A stretch of 64,000 nt of DNA from Balneicella halophila (GTDB lineage: Bacteria; Bacteroidota; Bacteroidia; Bacteroidales; Balneicellaceae), in NCBI RefSeq assembly GCF_003096835.1, contig NZ_QENZ01000003.1, positions 434,001-498,000 of the forward strand. The letters are read 5' to 3'. Under the pieces are notes generated by a model. That model saw only the letters and a program-made list of their open reading frames with translations. It was not told the origin of the DNA and ran no database searches. Below are positions 37,037 through 47,636 of the stretch, in pieces; the first letter of the stretch is position 1; the number at the start of each line of letters is the position of its first letter. Made by a program: the position numbers and the translations under genes.

Positions 37037-39307
37037 ATGATGTTTGATTTAGATTTAATTCAACGAGTTTATAAACAAATGCCAGAGCGTATTGCAAAGG
37101 CAAGAGAACTTAAAGGCGGACCACTTACTTTGAGTGAAAAAATCTTGTATTCTCACCTTTCTCAAGGCATGCCTACAGAAGCCTATTCTGGAGGAGAAGA
37201 TTATGTAGATTTTGCTCCTGACCGTATTGCCTGTCAAGATGCTACCGCGCAGATGGCTCTTTTGCAGTTTATGCAAGCCGGAAAGCCAAAAGTGGCTGTA
37301 CCAACTACAGTGCATTGTGACCACTTAATCCAAGCTAAAGAGGGGTATGAAAAAGACCTCCCTCGAGCTAAGGATACAAACAATGAAGTGTATGATTTCT
37401 TGGCTTCTGTGTCTAATAAATATGGTATTGGATTCTGGAAACCCGGAGCAGGTATCATTCACCAAGTTGTTTTGGAGAATTATGCATTCCCAGGTGGTAT
37501 GATGATTGGTACTGACTCTCATACTGTGAATGCCGGTGGACTCGGAATGGTTGCTATTGGTGTTGGTGGTGCTGATGCTGTAGATGTGATGGCAGGGATG
37601 CCTTGGGAGCTGAAGTTTCCTAAGTTGATTGGTGTAAAATTAACAGGAAACCTGAATGGTTGGACTGCAGCTAAAGATGTTATTTTGAAAGTAGCGGGTG
37701 TATTGACTGTAAAAGGTGGTACTGGATGCATCATAGAATACTTTGGAGAAGGTGCTAAAAACCTTTCTTGTACCGGTAAAGGAAGTATCTGTAATATGGG
37801 TGCTGAGGTAGGTGCTACTACTTCTACGTTCGGTTATGACGAGAGTATGGAGCGTTACTTGAGAGCCACAGGACGTGCTGAGGTTGCTGATGCTGCAAAT
37901 GAGATAAAAGAACATTTAACCGGAGATAAAGAGGTTTACGAAAATCCGGAAAAATATTTTGATCAAGTTATTGAAATTAATCTAGATACATTAGAGCCAC
38001 ACTTGAACGGTCCATTTACTCCTGATAAAGCGACTCCCATCTCTGAGATGAAGGAAGAAGCTAAAAAGAATGATTGGCCAGTAGAAGTAGAGTGGGGATT
38101 GATTGGTTCTTGTACGAACTCTTCTTATGAAGATATTTCAGGAGCTGTTTCTATTGCTCAACAAGCATTAGATAATAATATTAAGCCAAAAGCAGAATTT
38201 GGTATTAACCCAGGTTCAGAGCAGGTACGTTATACGATGGAGCGTGATGGCTTAATCGAAGTATTTGAAGAAGTAGGAGCTAAGGTTTTTGCAAATGCTT
38301 GTGGTCCTTGTATTGGACAGTGGGCACGCTACAGCGATCCTAAAAATGCACCAAAGAACTCAATTGTACATTCATTCAACCGAAACTTTGCTAAACGTGC
38401 TGATGGTAACCCAAACACTCACGCTTTTGTAGGTTCGCCTGATATGGTGGCAGCTATCGCTATAGCAGGACGTCTCGATTTTAACCCACTGACGGATACA
38501 TTGACTAACGAAGATGGCGAAGAAATCAAATTAGCTCCACCAACACGTTACGAACTTCCTGTCAAAGGATTTGAGGTAGAAGATCCAGGATATGAAGCAC
38601 CAGCTAAGGATGGCTCTAACGTAACAGTAGATGTTGCTGAGGATTCAGAAAGATTGCAATTATTAACACCTTTTGAACCTTGGGATGGTGAAAATATCGA
38701 AGGTGCTAAGTTATTGATAAAAGCTTACGGAAAATGTACCACTGACCATATCTCTATGGCAGGACCGTGGTTGCGCTACAGAGGACACCTAGATAATATC
38801 TCTAATAACTGCTTGATTGGTGCCGTTAATGCTTTCAATAAGGAAACCAATAAGGTGAAGAATCAAATCACAGGAGAATATGGCGAAGTGCCTGACGTAC
38901 AACGTGAGTACAAAGCTAAGGACATTCCAACGGTTGTAGTCGGCGATCATAACTACGGTGAGGGGTCATCACGTGAGCATGCAGCTATGGAGCCACGTCA
39001 TCTCGGAGTAAGAGCGGTATTGGTGAAGTCATTTGCTCGCATCCATGAGACAAACCTTAAAAAGCAAGGGATGTTAGCGGTTACGTTCGATAACGAAGCT
39101 GATTATGATCTCATTCAAGAAGATGATACATTCAACTTCATCGATTTGAAAGATTTTGCTCCAGGAAAACAGCTTGCAGTTGAGATTGTACACGCAGATG
39201 GAAGTAAAGATACTATCAAAGTAAATCATACTTATAATTTGAGTCAAATCAATTGGTTCCGTGAAGGAAGTGCATTGAATATGATTAAAAAGCAAAATAA
39301 GGCTTAG
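37037..39307 (+). CDS. acnA: aconitate hydratase (mitochondrial-type AcnA)
   Basis: Aconitase interconverts citrate and isocitrate with a [4Fe-4S] cluster. The 756-residue length and sequence follow the mitochondrial-type group, not the longer bacterial AcnA or AcnB. Visible segments are [32 protein letters not shown], the ligand cysteines in [11 protein letters not shown] and [11 protein letters not shown], and the C-terminal swivel domain with [11 protein letters not shown] and [13 protein letters not shown]. Two ATG codons open the frame; either may be used. A clean terminator follows. Citrate synthase and isocitrate dehydrogenase are not adjacent. Confidence 0.95.
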   Translation: MMFDLDLIQRVYKQMPERIAKARELKGGPLTLSEKILYSHLSQGMPTEAYSGGEDYVDFAPDRIACQDATAQMALLQFMQAGKPKVAVPTTVHCDHLIQAKEGYEKDLPRAKDTNNEVYDFLASVSNKYGIGFWKPGAGIIHQVVLENYAFPGGMMIGTDSHTVNAGGLGMVAIGVGGADAVDVMAGMPWELKFPKLIGVKLTGNLNGWTAAKDVILKVAGVLTVKGGTGCIIEYFGEGAKNLSCTGKGSICNMGAEVGATTSTFGYDESMERYLRATGRAEVADAANEIKEHLTGDKEVYENPEKYFDQVIEINLDTLEPHLNGPFTPDKATPISEMKEEAKKNDWPVEVEWGLIGSCTNSSYEDISGAVSIAQQALDNNIKPKAEFGINPGSEQVRYTMERDGLIEVFEEVGAKVFANACGPCIGQWARYSDPKNAPKNSIVHSFNRNFAKRADGNPNTHAFVGSPDMVAAIAIAGRLDFNPLTDTLTNEDGEEIKLAPPTRYELPVKGFEVEDPGYEAPAKDGSNVTVDVAEDSERLQLLTPFEPWDGENIEGAKLLIKAYGKCTTDHISMAGPWLRYRGHLDNISNNCLIGAVNAFNKETNKVKNQITGEYGEVPDVQREYKAKDIPTVVVGDHNYGEGSSREHAAMEPRHLGVRAVLVKSFARIHETNLKKQGMLAVTFDNEADYDLIQEDDTFNFIDLKDFAPGKQLAVEIVHADGSKDTIKVNHTYNLSQINWFREGSALNMIKKQNKA

Positions 39308-39332
39308 ATACTTACAAAAACTATGAAATAAG

Positions 39333-39358
39333 AAAGGGAAGACTTAGGTCTTCCCTTT
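39333..39358 (+). terminator. intrinsic terminator after acnA
   Basis: A perfect 11-bp stem (AAAGGGAAGAC / GTCTTCCCTTT) with a TTAG loop, followed by further T, starts 26 bases after the acnA stop. Confidence 0.9.
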
Positions 39359-39483
39359 TTGTTATTTGTTTAAAATGCTAGTTGTCGATGTAGTCAGTGG
39401 AAATAATTGTGTTACTCATCACACTTTTGTACTGCTTTCAAAAGAAAATTTGGTATTTCTCCTCTACAAAAAAGGAATAATCG

Positions 39484-40353
39484 TTAAACAACTTTTTCTT
39501 TTTTCCAATTTTTTATAATGAAATAGGCTCCCACAAGAATAAATGGAATGCTTAGCCACTGTCCCATGTTTAGAGTCATGCTTTCTTCAAAGGCCTCTTG
39601 ATTTTCTTTTACAAATTCGATAAAGAAGCGTGCGGTGAATATCATCACTAAGAAAACTCCAAATAATAAACCTAACTTATCTTTAGCTTCTGTTTTCCAG
39701 TACATATACATCAATGCAATAAATGTAGCTAAATAGCATAGCGCTTCATAGATTTGTGAAGGATGTCTCGGGATTTCAGGGTTTTCAATACTAGCTAAGT
39801 GAAAACGAAATCCCCAAGGTAAATCAGTTGGGGCACCTATAATTTCAGAATTCATTAAATTTCCTGTGCGGATAAATACTGCTACCAGTGCTGTAGGAAC
39901 AACAATTCTGTCTAAAATCCAAAGCATTGGTTTTTTACTTACCTTTTTTGAGAATATCCAAAGTGCGATTAAAATACCGATAGCCCCACCATGAGAGGCT
40001 AAGCCTGCATAACCAATCAACTTCCAGCCTTTAATGAGCCCGAAGAACATAGAAGCTCCTTCTTGTTCTCTAATAGGTAAGAGTATTTCTAATAAATGAT
40101 TTTGGAAATATGCCCAATCATAAAAAAAAACATGTCCTAAACGAGCACCAAGCAGAGTGGCTATAATCATATACATAAAGAGCGGATCTAACCATTCTTT
40201 ATTTATATTCTCATTGGCAAACATTTTCTCCATAATTTTAAGACCAATGAGAAATCCACCTACGAACAGTAAACCATACCAGCGGATAGAAATTCCAAAT
40301 ATATTAAAGATCTCAGGATCCGGACTCCAATCGATATAGTTGAATAGGTGCAT
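39484..40353 (-). CDS. lgt: prolipoprotein diacylglyceryl transferase
   Basis: Lgt adds diacylglycerol to the lipobox Cys of prolipoproteins in the inner membrane. The 289-residue protein has seven likely transmembrane segments, ISIRWYGLLFVGGFLIG near the N-terminus, the essential AGLASHGGAIG region with the conserved His, the signature RTGNLMNSEIIG with the catalytic-region Arg, and HPSQIYEA. It lies 24 bases downstream of secA on the same strand, so lipoprotein export and modification genes are likely co-transcribed. Several lipoprotein substrates occur in this window (META protein, HlyD). Confidence 0.95.
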   Translation of the reverse strand: MHLFNYIDWSPDPEIFNIFGISIRWYGLLFVGGFLIGLKIMEKMFANENINKEWLDPLFMYMIIATLLGARLGHVFFYDWAYFQNHLLEILLPIREQEGASMFFGLIKGWKLIGYAGLASHGGAIGILIALWIFSKKVSKKPMLWILDRIVVPTALVAVFIRTGNLMNSEIIGAPTDLPWGFRFHLASIENPEIPRHPSQIYEALCYLATFIALMYMYWKTEAKDKLGLLFGVFLVMIFTARFFIEFVKENQEAFEESMTLNMGQWLSIPFILVGAYFIIKNWKKEKVV

Positions 40354-40377
40354 AGTTATTTTTTATTTATAAATATC

Positions 40378-43300
40378 TTAATTTTTACCGTGACAATGTT
40401 TGTATTTTTTACCGCTACCACATGGGCATGGCTCATTACGACCAATCTTTTCTGCTACACGTACTGGTTGTAACTTTTGCTCTTCCTTCTCTGGAGAACC
40501 TCCATCACCATCAGCACTTTCTTTTTGAGTTTGTGTCTTGCTATAGTCCGTATGCTTTTGTTCTGCACGTTTCACCTCATCTGGAGTATTTAAGTATATC
40601 TGACCTTTCATTAGCGTATTGATAATGTCAGAATTTACTTTATTCATCATCGATTTGAAAAGGTTAAACGATTCAAACTTATAAATCACTAAAGGGTCTT
40701 TTTGTTCGTAGCTGGCATTTTGTACCGATTGTTTCAAATCGTCCAAATCACGAAGGTGTGTTTTCCATGCATCATCGATATGTGCTAAAACGACTGATTT
40801 CTCATAAGAACGCATCAATTCTTCACCCTTCGATTCATAAGCTTTTTCTAAGTTAGTGATGATGTTATAGACCTTTTGGCCATCAGTAATAGGCACTGCA
40901 ATATTTTGGTAGGTTTCCTTTTTGTGCTCGTAAACGTGATTGATTACAGGTTGTGCCTGTTCTTTAATCTTTTCAACTTTTCGCTCATAAGCGTCACGAA
41001 CTGCATCATAGAGTTTATCAGAAAGTTGACTTACATTTAATGATTTGTATTCATCTTCAGTAATAGTACACTCTATGGCTAGGTCACTGAGTACATCCAT
41101 ACTAAAGCTCTCATAACTGTTGGTATTATGGTACTTCTCTACCAAGTCTGCACAGACATCGTACATCGTATTGGCTACATCTACTTGTAAACGTTCACCA
41201 TATAATGCATGACGGCGTTTTTTATAAATAGCCTCACGTTGTGTGTTCATGACATCGTCAAACTCCAAAAGACGCTTACGAACTCCGAAGTGATTCTCCT
41301 CAACCTTACGCTGTGCTTTTTCGATTTGTTTGGTCATCATTCCGGCTTGAATATCCTCACCTTCTTTCAATCCGGCACGGTCTAGCCATTTTATCATTCT
41401 ATCAGAACCAAAAAGACGCATTAGGTTATCTTCTAGCGAAACAAAGAATACAGAAGATCCAGGGTCACCTTGACGACCCGCACGTCCACGCAACTGCCTG
41501 TCAACACGGCGAGATTCGTGACGTTCTGTACCTACAATTGCTAAACCGCCTGCTGCTTTTACTTCATCAGAGAGTTTAATGTCGGTACCACGACCTGCCA
41601 TATTGGTCGCTATGGTCACCTGTGCTTTTCTACCTGCATCAGCTACAATATCTGCCTCTTTCTGGTGCAGTTTTGCATTCAGGACGTTGTGTTCGATTCC
41701 CTTCATCTTCAGCATTCTGCTCAATAATTCAGAAATTTCAACAGAGGTTGTACCTACCAATACGGGACGACCTGCATTGACTAACTCTTCGATTTTATCA
41801 ATAATAGCAGTGTATTTTTCACGCTTCGTTTTATAGATAATATCATTTTGGTCATCACGTGCAATAGGTCGGTTTGTTGGAATAACAACGACATCAAGCT
41901 TATAGATGTCCCAAAGTTCTTTAGCTTCAGTCTCCGCAGTACCCGTCATACCAGCCAGCTTATTATACATACGGAAATAATTCTGTAAAGTTACCGTAGC
42001 ATAAGTTTGTGTAGCTGCCTCTATCTTTACATTTTCTTTTGCCTCTATAGCTTGGTGCAATCCGTCAGAATAACGGCGACCATCCATGATACGACCTGTT
42101 TGCTCATCAACAATCATTACTTTGTTGTCCATAACCACATATTCCACATCACGTTCAAATAATGAGTATGCTTTGAGTAATTGATTTACAGTATGAACAC
42201 GTTCAGCTTTGGTTGAGTAATCTTGTAAAATAGCATCTTTAGCCTCTACTTTTTCTTGAGTGCTCATCTCGCTATTCTTCTCGATACTATCTAAATCGGT
42301 ACTAATGTCTGGTAAGATGAAGAAATTTTCATCATCGTCATCTTTAGAAATAAGGTCGAGACCTTTATCAGTCAGTTCTATCGTATTTTGCTTCTCATCT
42401 ATAACGTAAAACAACTCGTCGGTTGCGATGTGCATATTCCGATTGTTATCGGCCATATAGAAGTTTTCCGTCTTTAAAAGTTGGGCTTTATTTCCTTGCT
42501 CACTCAAGTATTTAATTAGAGGTTTGTATTTTGGAGCCCCTTTAAACACTCTGAATATTAGTAATTCTCCTTCTTCTCTTTCCTTTTTGTTATCACTTGC
42601 AACAAGTTTTTTCCCCTTAGTGAATAACTCTCTAATCAAAGTGTTTTGAGCACGAACGATGCGTTCCACTCGAGGTTTCATCTCATCAAACTCTTGATTT
42701 TCACCTTTAGGAGTTGGTCCTGAAATAATCAGAGGTGTACGTGCATCATCAATCAATACGGAGTCAACCTCATCAATGATGGCGTAGTTGTGTTTGCGTT
42801 GCACCATATCCTCAGGATTGATTGCCATGTTATCACGCAAGTAGTCGAAACCAAATTCATTATTGGTACCATAGGTCACATCTGAATTGTAAGCTTTGCG
42901 ACGTTCTTCTGAGTTCGGGCGGTGCTTATCAATACAGTCCACTGAAAGTCCATGGAATTGGAAAATAGGGCCGTTCCATTCAGCATCACGTTTTGCTAAA
43001 TAATCATTGACAGTAACCACATGCACGCCTCTGCCGGTTAGTGCATTTAGGAATATTGGTAGAGTAGATGAAAGAGTTTTACCTTCACCCGTTGCCATCT
43101 CTGCAATCTTACCTTTATGCAATACGGTACCTCCAATAAGCTGTACATCATAAGGAATCATATTCCATTCTATTTCCGTACCTCCGGCTTGCCAGCGATT
43201 TGCATAAATAGCTTGGTCTCCCTCTATGGTTACAAAATCTTTTGTAGCGGCAAGGTCTTTATCAAAATCATTAGCGGTTACCCGTAATTCTTTATTTTCT

Positions 43301-43665
43301 GAAAGACGACGTTCCGTTTCTTTAACGATAGCAAATACCTCTGCATGGATGTTATTAAGTTCTTTTTCAAGCTTTTCAGTAATATCCTCTTCTATCTTAT
43401 CTATTTCGTTGTAGATATCTTCACGCTCATCTATAGGAGAATTTTCCGCTTTTGTCTTTAAGTCAGCGATTTGCTTGTATTCATCCAGAACAGCTTTCTG
43501 TAATTGCTTCTTATGCTGTACTACTTTTTCACGGAGCTCATCATCAGATAAACTTTGTAGTGTGCTATAATGCTTGTTGATGGTTTTTACGTAGGGAGAC
43601 AATTCTTTCATGTCTCTATCTTCTTTACTGCCGAATAATGTCTTCAGTATTTTATCAAATGCCAT
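40378..43665 (-). CDS. secA: preprotein translocase ATPase SecA
   Basis: SecA drives proteins through SecYEG. The 1095-residue protein is longer than E. coli SecA (901 aa), as usual in Bacteroidota, because of insertions in the first nucleotide-binding domain (about residues 320-480). Walker A is MATGEGKTL, the DEAD-like box is [15 protein letters not shown], and later motifs [10 protein letters not shown] and [13 protein letters not shown] are intact. The C-terminus ends with the SEC-C zinc motif [18 protein letters not shown]. It is first in a two-gene unit with lgt. Confidence 0.97.
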   Translation of the reverse strand: MAFDKILKTLFGSKEDRDMKELSPYVKTINKHYSTLQSLSDDELREKVVQHKKQLQKAVLDEYKQIADLKTKAENSPIDEREDIYNEIDKIEEDITEKLEKELNNIHAEVFAIVKETERRLSENKELRVTANDFDKDLAATKDFVTIEGDQAIYANRWQAGGTEIEWNMIPYDVQLIGGTVLHKGKIAEMATGEGKTLSSTLPIFLNALTGRGVHVVTVNDYLAKRDAEWNGPIFQFHGLSVDCIDKHRPNSEERRKAYNSDVTYGTNNEFGFDYLRDNMAINPEDMVQRKHNYAIIDEVDSVLIDDARTPLIISGPTPKGENQEFDEMKPRVERIVRAQNTLIRELFTKGKKLVASDNKKEREEGELLIFRVFKGAPKYKPLIKYLSEQGNKAQLLKTENFYMADNNRNMHIATDELFYVIDEKQNTIELTDKGLDLISKDDDDENFFILPDISTDLDSIEKNSEMSTQEKVEAKDAILQDYSTKAERVHTVNQLLKAYSLFERDVEYVVMDNKVMIVDEQTGRIMDGRRYSDGLHQAIEAKENVKIEAATQTYATVTLQNYFRMYNKLAGMTGTAETEAKELWDIYKLDVVVIPTNRPIARDDQNDIIYKTKREKYTAIIDKIEELVNAGRPVLVGTTSVEISELLSRMLKMKGIEHNVLNAKLHQKEADIVADAGRKAQVTIATNMAGRGTDIKLSDEVKAAGGLAIVGTERHESRRVDRQLRGRAGRQGDPGSSVFFVSLEDNLMRLFGSDRMIKWLDRAGLKEGEDIQAGMMTKQIEKAQRKVEENHFGVRKRLLEFDDVMNTQREAIYKKRRHALYGERLQVDVANTMYDVCADLVEKYHNTNSYESFSMDVLSDLAIECTITEDEYKSLNVSQLSDKLYDAVRDAYERKVEKIKEQAQPVINHVYEHKKETYQNIAVPITDGQKVYNIITNLEKAYESKGEELMRSYEKSVVLAHIDDAWKTHLRDLDDLKQSVQNASYEQKDPLVIYKFESFNLFKSMMNKVNSDIINTLMKGQIYLNTPDEVKRAEQKHTDYSKTQTQKESADGDGGSPEKEEQKLQPVRVAEKIGRNEPCPCGSGKKYKHCHGKN

Positions 43666-43694
43666 AATTTTTGCTTAAATTATATATAACCTTG

Positions 43695-43702
43695 CAAAGA
43701 TA
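43695..43702 (-). promoter_or_regulatory. putative secA promoter -7 element
   Basis: The minus strand reads TATCTTTG, a full TAnnTTTG match, 30 bases upstream of the secA start. The -33 position reads TTAT at 20-base spacing, a half match. Confidence 0.5.
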
Positions 43703-43823
43703 ACGCTTTTGTATGATTTTAGATAATAGAAACAGAAACGTAAACTTCTTTTAATGAGAAATTACGTAATACTAAATTATTAATACTTGAGTTATCTCTA
43801 TTAGTCTATATGTTTAAAACTTA

Positions 43824-44351
43824 TTATTTAGATCTTTCACCTACAAAATGGTCTTCTTTTTCCTTGAATAATACGTTGAAAGTAGTAAGACTACCATAAA
43901 TTCGAGTGATATATTGCTGTAAGTCTATTTTTTCTTGATCATCCAAATTTTTACTAGCGTTTATTTTTTGCTCCATCACTCTGATGCGATCACGTACCAT
44001 GACGATTTTGTGAAAGAAAGTGTCGATAGGAATTTCTTTATTAGATAGCGTTTCGTCTTTCGGTTGCAAAATAATATTTCCCCCTCTCCATTTGTCAGCG
44101 ATACGAACTACCTCAGAAACATCGCTCCATTTCTTTAATAATTTACGAAGACTGCTTTCCACTTCAAAGAAACTTACAACATCTAGCTCATCTCTTATAA
44201 TTTCAATAATTTCGAAATCACTATTTATATCTATCGTTTCCAGTCCGCTATCTTGAAAGACAACCCAGTATTGCTTGCTGTCTGAATTGGTAACTACTCC
44301 AAACCCTAATTCTGGATGATTAATTCTTGAGCCTATTCCTAATAATTCCAT
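43824..44351 (-). CDS. hypothetical protein with N-terminal SH3/Tudor-like segment
   Basis: A 175-residue soluble protein I do not recognise. Residues 1-50 (GIGSRINHPELGFGVVTN, then WVVFQDSGLETIDI) look like the small SH3/Tudor-like folds found in CarD and UvrD C-terminal tails, which often bind RNA polymerase or other proteins. The rest is predicted helical and charged, ending in a possible coiled coil (HKIVMVRDRIRVMEQKINAS). Codon use is like its neighbours. It is single-gene, downstream of no clear partner, and divergent from the DUF805 gene. Confidence 0.6.
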   Translation of the reverse strand: MELLGIGSRINHPELGFGVVTNSDSKQYWVVFQDSGLETIDINSDFEIIEIIRDELDVVSFFEVESSLRKLLKKWSDVSEVVRIADKWRGGNIILQPKDETLSNKEIPIDTFFHKIVMVRDRIRVMEQKINASKNLDDQEKIDLQQYITRIYGSLTTFNVLFKEKEDHFVGERSK

Positions 44352-44405
44352 TCTCTTTGCTTTTAAAGTTATAAAAATAATGATTTTAGTGTAGTAACAA
44401 AAAAT

Positions 44406-44447
44406 TAATACGTATATTTAGAGGAGACCGAGAAGTTTTACGTATTA
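44406..44447. promoter_or_regulatory. inverted repeat in a divergent intergenic region (candidate operator)
   Basis: Perfect 9-bp arms TAATACGTA and TACGTATTA are separated by 24 bases. The site lies between the divergent hypothetical gene (start 44351) and the DUF805 gene (start 44478). A TATATTTA box, one mismatch from the -7 consensus, overlaps the left arm. It may be an operator or a leader hairpin. Confidence 0.4.
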
Positions 44448-44477
44448 TTGTATAATTTTAAAAAAAATAAAAATATT

Positions 44478-44864
44478 ATGAATTTAGATTGGTTTTTACC
44501 TGTTATTAAAAATCATTACATTGATTTTTCAGGACGAACAAGCAAAAAAAGCTTTTGGATGTATATGTTATATTACATTGTTATAGCTATTGTACTTGGA
44601 ATTATTGATAGAATCTTGGGATTAGGTTATGGTTTTCAAGGTCTGTTTGGATTGGCATTATTACTTCCTACTTTAGGAATTCAAGTAAGAAGGTTACAAG
44701 ATACTGGACGGGATTGGTATTGGATTTTAATAGGATTAATTCCGTTGATTGGAATAATCGTATTGATTGTATTTTGGGTGCAAGATGGAGATGCAGGAGC
44801 TAACAAATTTGGACCTTCGCCAGTCGATGTTGTTGTAAATGATAACGAGATAAATCAAGCTTAA
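44478..44864 (+). CDS. DUF805 membrane protein
   Basis: A 128-residue inner-membrane protein from the ATG at 44478 (MNLDWFLPVIKNHYIDFSGR); a start 10 codons upstream is possible but gives a poly-Lys/Asn leader. The DUF805 pattern is clear: an N-terminal FSGRTSKKSFWMY segment, three to four hydrophobic stretches, the RRLQDTGRDWYWIL motif between them, and a C-terminal GDAGANKFGPSP tail. DUF805 proteins are widespread and functionally undefined. It is followed by its own terminator. Confidence 0.85.
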   Translation: MNLDWFLPVIKNHYIDFSGRTSKKSFWMYMLYYIVIAIVLGIIDRILGLGYGFQGLFGLALLLPTLGIQVRRLQDTGRDWYWILIGLIPLIGIIVLIVFWVQDGDAGANKFGPSPVDVVVNDNEINQA

Positions 44865-44886
44865 TTTAATTTAAGTATTTCTTGTA

Positions 44887-44917
44887 AAAGCTACTCAATT
44901 TATATCTGGGTGGCTTT
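44887..44917 (+). terminator. intrinsic terminator after the DUF805 gene
   Basis: AAAGCTACTC pairs with GGGTGGCTTT (two G-U pairs) around an 11-base loop and runs into a T-tract. It begins 23 bases past the stop codon. Confidence 0.75.
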
Positions 44918-44972
44918 TTTTGTGCATATCTGCAAATGTTGTGTTATTTTGTATCGCAAAAATTGAAGAGTT

Positions 44973-46088
44973 ATGAATATTGAAGTTGAAAATGCGGGGC
45001 AATTTGTTACGATAGCCAAAGAACATAATCCTATAAAAGGTTTAGCCTTTCAAGCTATAGATTTAAGAGATTATGAAGATATCATATTCAATAAAGAATT
45101 TAAAAATTGTGTCTTCCTTGGCTGTGATTTGTCAACGAAAGCACAAAATAAATTGATACAATCAGGGAATATGTTCTTCCCGAAGATGGATTTACCTTTT
45201 CAAGTGTATCGCAATAAATTATATAATCATAGTGATTTATATAATGGATTTTCTTTTACTAAACCAGAGTCATACGCTAGTACCAATGACTTTTTGATTT
45301 ATAAGTACTACGAATCAAAAGGGAAAGGAGAACCGGAAAATATTCAGGATTCTTTGGCACAGCGCCTACACGACCATGCGATTACAGATGCTTTATATGA
45401 TTATCTTTCGTTGTGGGATAGCCGTCGTATTGTTGCGATAATGGGGGGGCATAGTTTGCCCCGTGATGCTGAGGACTATCGTAAAATTGTGCTTATTTCT
45501 AAAGCACTGGCAGAAAAAGGTCACTTAATGATTTCCGGTGGCGGACCAGGAGGGATGGAAGCTACTCACCTAGGTGCTTGGATGGCATATAAAGATGAAA
45601 AGGCAGTGGATGAAGCTATCGAAATCTTATCAAAAGCACCTCTGTACAATGATAAATTATGGTTAAGTGCAGCATTTGAAGTGATGCAAGCATATCCAAT
45701 GCAGACTATCGTAGAAAGTGTCGGTATTCCGACATGGTTTTACGGTCATGAACCACCAACGCCTTTTGCTACACATATTGCTAAGTATTTTGCCAATAGC
45801 GTACGAGAAGAAGGTCTTTTAGCCATTGCTAAAGGGGGAGTGATATTTGCTCCGGGTAGTGCAGGTACTGTTCAAGAGATATTCCAAGAAGCAGCCCAAA
45901 ACCACTATGAGACGTTTGGCAACGTTAGTCCAATGGTATTTTTGAATAAAAAGTATTGGGAAGAGGAGAAACCCGTTTATCCTTTGGTGAAAAAATTGGC
46001 TGACGGCTATAAATATAGTGAGCTCCTAGGAATAGCAGATAAACCTTCTGAGATTGTAAAAACTATCTGTAACTTTACAGGAAAATAA
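44973..46088 (+). CDS. LOG family (Rossmann-fold nucleotide-binding) protein
   Basis: A 371-residue protein. Residues about 150-360 form a LOG/lysine-decarboxylase-like Rossmann domain, with MGGHSLPRDAEDYR, SGGGPGGMEATHLGAW and the catalytic-type PGSAGTVQEIFQEAAQ, close to the PGGxGTxxE motif of nucleoside 5'-monophosphate phosphoribohydrolases. The first 140 residues are an extra domain (FKNCVFLGCDLSTKAQNKL, pentapeptide-like in places) not found in short LOG proteins. Hydrolysis of a purine or cytokinin-like nucleotide is possible. The flippase gene starts 3 bases after its stop, indicating one operon. Confidence 0.75.
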   Translation: MNIEVENAGQFVTIAKEHNPIKGLAFQAIDLRDYEDIIFNKEFKNCVFLGCDLSTKAQNKLIQSGNMFFPKMDLPFQVYRNKLYNHSDLYNGFSFTKPESYASTNDFLIYKYYESKGKGEPENIQDSLAQRLHDHAITDALYDYLSLWDSRRIVAIMGGHSLPRDAEDYRKIVLISKALAEKGHLMISGGGPGGMEATHLGAWMAYKDEKAVDEAIEILSKAPLYNDKLWLSAAFEVMQAYPMQTIVESVGIPTWFYGHEPPTPFATHIAKYFANSVREEGLLAIAKGGVIFAPGSAGTVQEIFQEAAQNHYETFGNVSPMVFLNKKYWEEEKPVYPLVKKLADGYKYSELLGIADKPSEIVKTICNFTGK

Positions 46089-46091
46089 AAC

Positions 46092-47579
46092 GTGGCAACA
46101 CTTCGAAAATTAGCGGGCGATACCGTATTGTACGGAATCAGTAGCATCCTAGGACGTTTTGTAAACTGGATGCTAGTGCCGTTGTACACAATGGTTTTCC
46201 AAGAACCTAATTATCCCAAAGCAGAATACGGCATACAAACACAAATCATGGCGTATGTTGCGGTAGTGATGGTTTTGCTGACTTATGGAATGGAAACCAG
46301 TTTTTTTAGATTTGCTTCTGACCCAAAGAATGATAAAAATCGGGTCTATTCTACTACGCAAACTTCACTAGCTATTACTTCACTGTTTTTTGTCGCTTTA
46401 GTGGTTGTCTTTTTGCCAAATTTAGCAAGTACTTTGAGTGTTGAAGAAAGGAGTTATATCATTCTTCTGTTGGCATTTACTGTTGCAATAGATGCCTACA
46501 GCAGTATCCCATTTGCAAAACTGCGATTAGATAATCGACCAATACGTTTTGTAACCATTAAATTGATAAATATTGGTGTTAATGTAGTTTCTAATCTTTT
46601 CTTTTATTTGTTCTGTCCGTATTGGTTGAGTAAATATCCTGATTCTTGGCTGCAAAATATTTACCATCATGATATTGGTGTGGGATATGTCTTTATTTCC
46701 TACTTTCTTGCCGCCCTTGTTACTTTGATTTTATTGTTCCCGACTCAAAAGGGAGTACGCTTTACCATTCAAAAGCCTTTATTCAAGAAGATGTTAAAGT
46801 ATGCATTGCCTGTTATGCTGGTGGGAATTGCGAGTATGCTCAATCTTAATTTTGATAAGATGGCAATGGAGCGTTTACTTCCAGATCCTGATGCTTTAGG
46901 CAAGTTGGGAGAGTATGGTGCCGCTTTTAAACTGGGAGTTCTAATGACGATATTTACGCAAGCGTACCGATATGCATTTGAACCTTTTTTCTTTTCCAAT
47001 AAAACACAAAAGAATGCAAAAGAAATCTATGCTGATGCTTTGAAATTCTTCACTGTTGTTGGTTTGGTTGGTTTTTTAGGTGTAACTTTTTATATTGATA
47101 TTATTGGAGTAATTATAGGGAAAAGCTACCACGATGCTTTTATTGTAGTTCCATACATTCTATTGGCGAACTTATTTCTCGGAATGTATTATTCGTTATC
47201 ACTTTGGTACAAATTGACGGACAAGACACATTACGGCGCGTATATGGCATTTGGAGGCGTAGCCATTACGATTGTGCTAAATATCATTCTCGTGCCTAGG
47301 GTTGGCTATATCGGTGCGGCTTATGCTTTTTTAGCCTCTGCATTTGCGATGTTTTTGGTTTCGTTTCTTTGGGGGCAGAAGTATTATCCTATTCCGTATG
47401 ATGTAAAGAAAATATTCATGTATTTCGGTTTAGCAATTGTTTTATTCTTCACGTCAATTTGGCTTACGATTCCAAACGAGTGGTTAAATTATGGCTTTAG
47501 AACATTGCTCTTAGTTATTTTTGTGGGTGTCGTTTGGTGGCAAGAACCTCAGTTGAGGAAAGTTTTGAAAAGGGAGTAA
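46092..47579 (+). CDS. polysaccharide/oligosaccharide flippase (Wzx-like, MOP superfamily)
   Basis: A 495-residue membrane protein with about 14 hydrophobic segments, opening with LAGDTVLYGISSILGRFVNWMLVPLYT, the usual N-terminus of polysaccharide-biosynthesis (PST) flippases. Such proteins move lipid-linked sugar units across the inner membrane. No glycosyltransferase cluster is nearby, so the substrate is unknown; in several Bacteroidota a comparable lone flippase sits outside capsule loci. The start is GTG at 46092. The gene is cotranscribed with the LOG gene and convergent with the DUF3223/HNH-like gene. Confidence 0.85.
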   Translation: MATLRKLAGDTVLYGISSILGRFVNWMLVPLYTMVFQEPNYPKAEYGIQTQIMAYVAVVMVLLTYGMETSFFRFASDPKNDKNRVYSTTQTSLAITSLFFVALVVVFLPNLASTLSVEERSYIILLLAFTVAIDAYSSIPFAKLRLDNRPIRFVTIKLINIGVNVVSNLFFYLFCPYWLSKYPDSWLQNIYHHDIGVGYVFISYFLAALVTLILLFPTQKGVRFTIQKPLFKKMLKYALPVMLVGIASMLNLNFDKMAMERLLPDPDALGKLGEYGAAFKLGVLMTIFTQAYRYAFEPFFFSNKTQKNAKEIYADALKFFTVVGLVGFLGVTFYIDIIGVIIGKSYHDAFIVVPYILLANLFLGMYYSLSLWYKLTDKTHYGAYMAFGGVAITIVLNIILVPRVGYIGAAYAFLASAFAMFLVSFLWGQKYYPIPYDVKKIFMYFGLAIVLFFTSIWLTIPNEWLNYGFRTLLLVIFVGVVWWQEPQLRKVLKRE

Positions 47580-47636
47580 TGTAAGAGAAGTTATTACGTT
47601 TAATCTAAAAATGATAAGTTCAGATAACTTAAACGT

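Noticed and set aside
47596-47636. ACGTTTAA / TTAAACGT inverted repeat as terminator between flippase and DUF3223 genes
   Set aside because: AT-rich 8-bp arms around a 25-base loop without a strong T-run are too weak to call.
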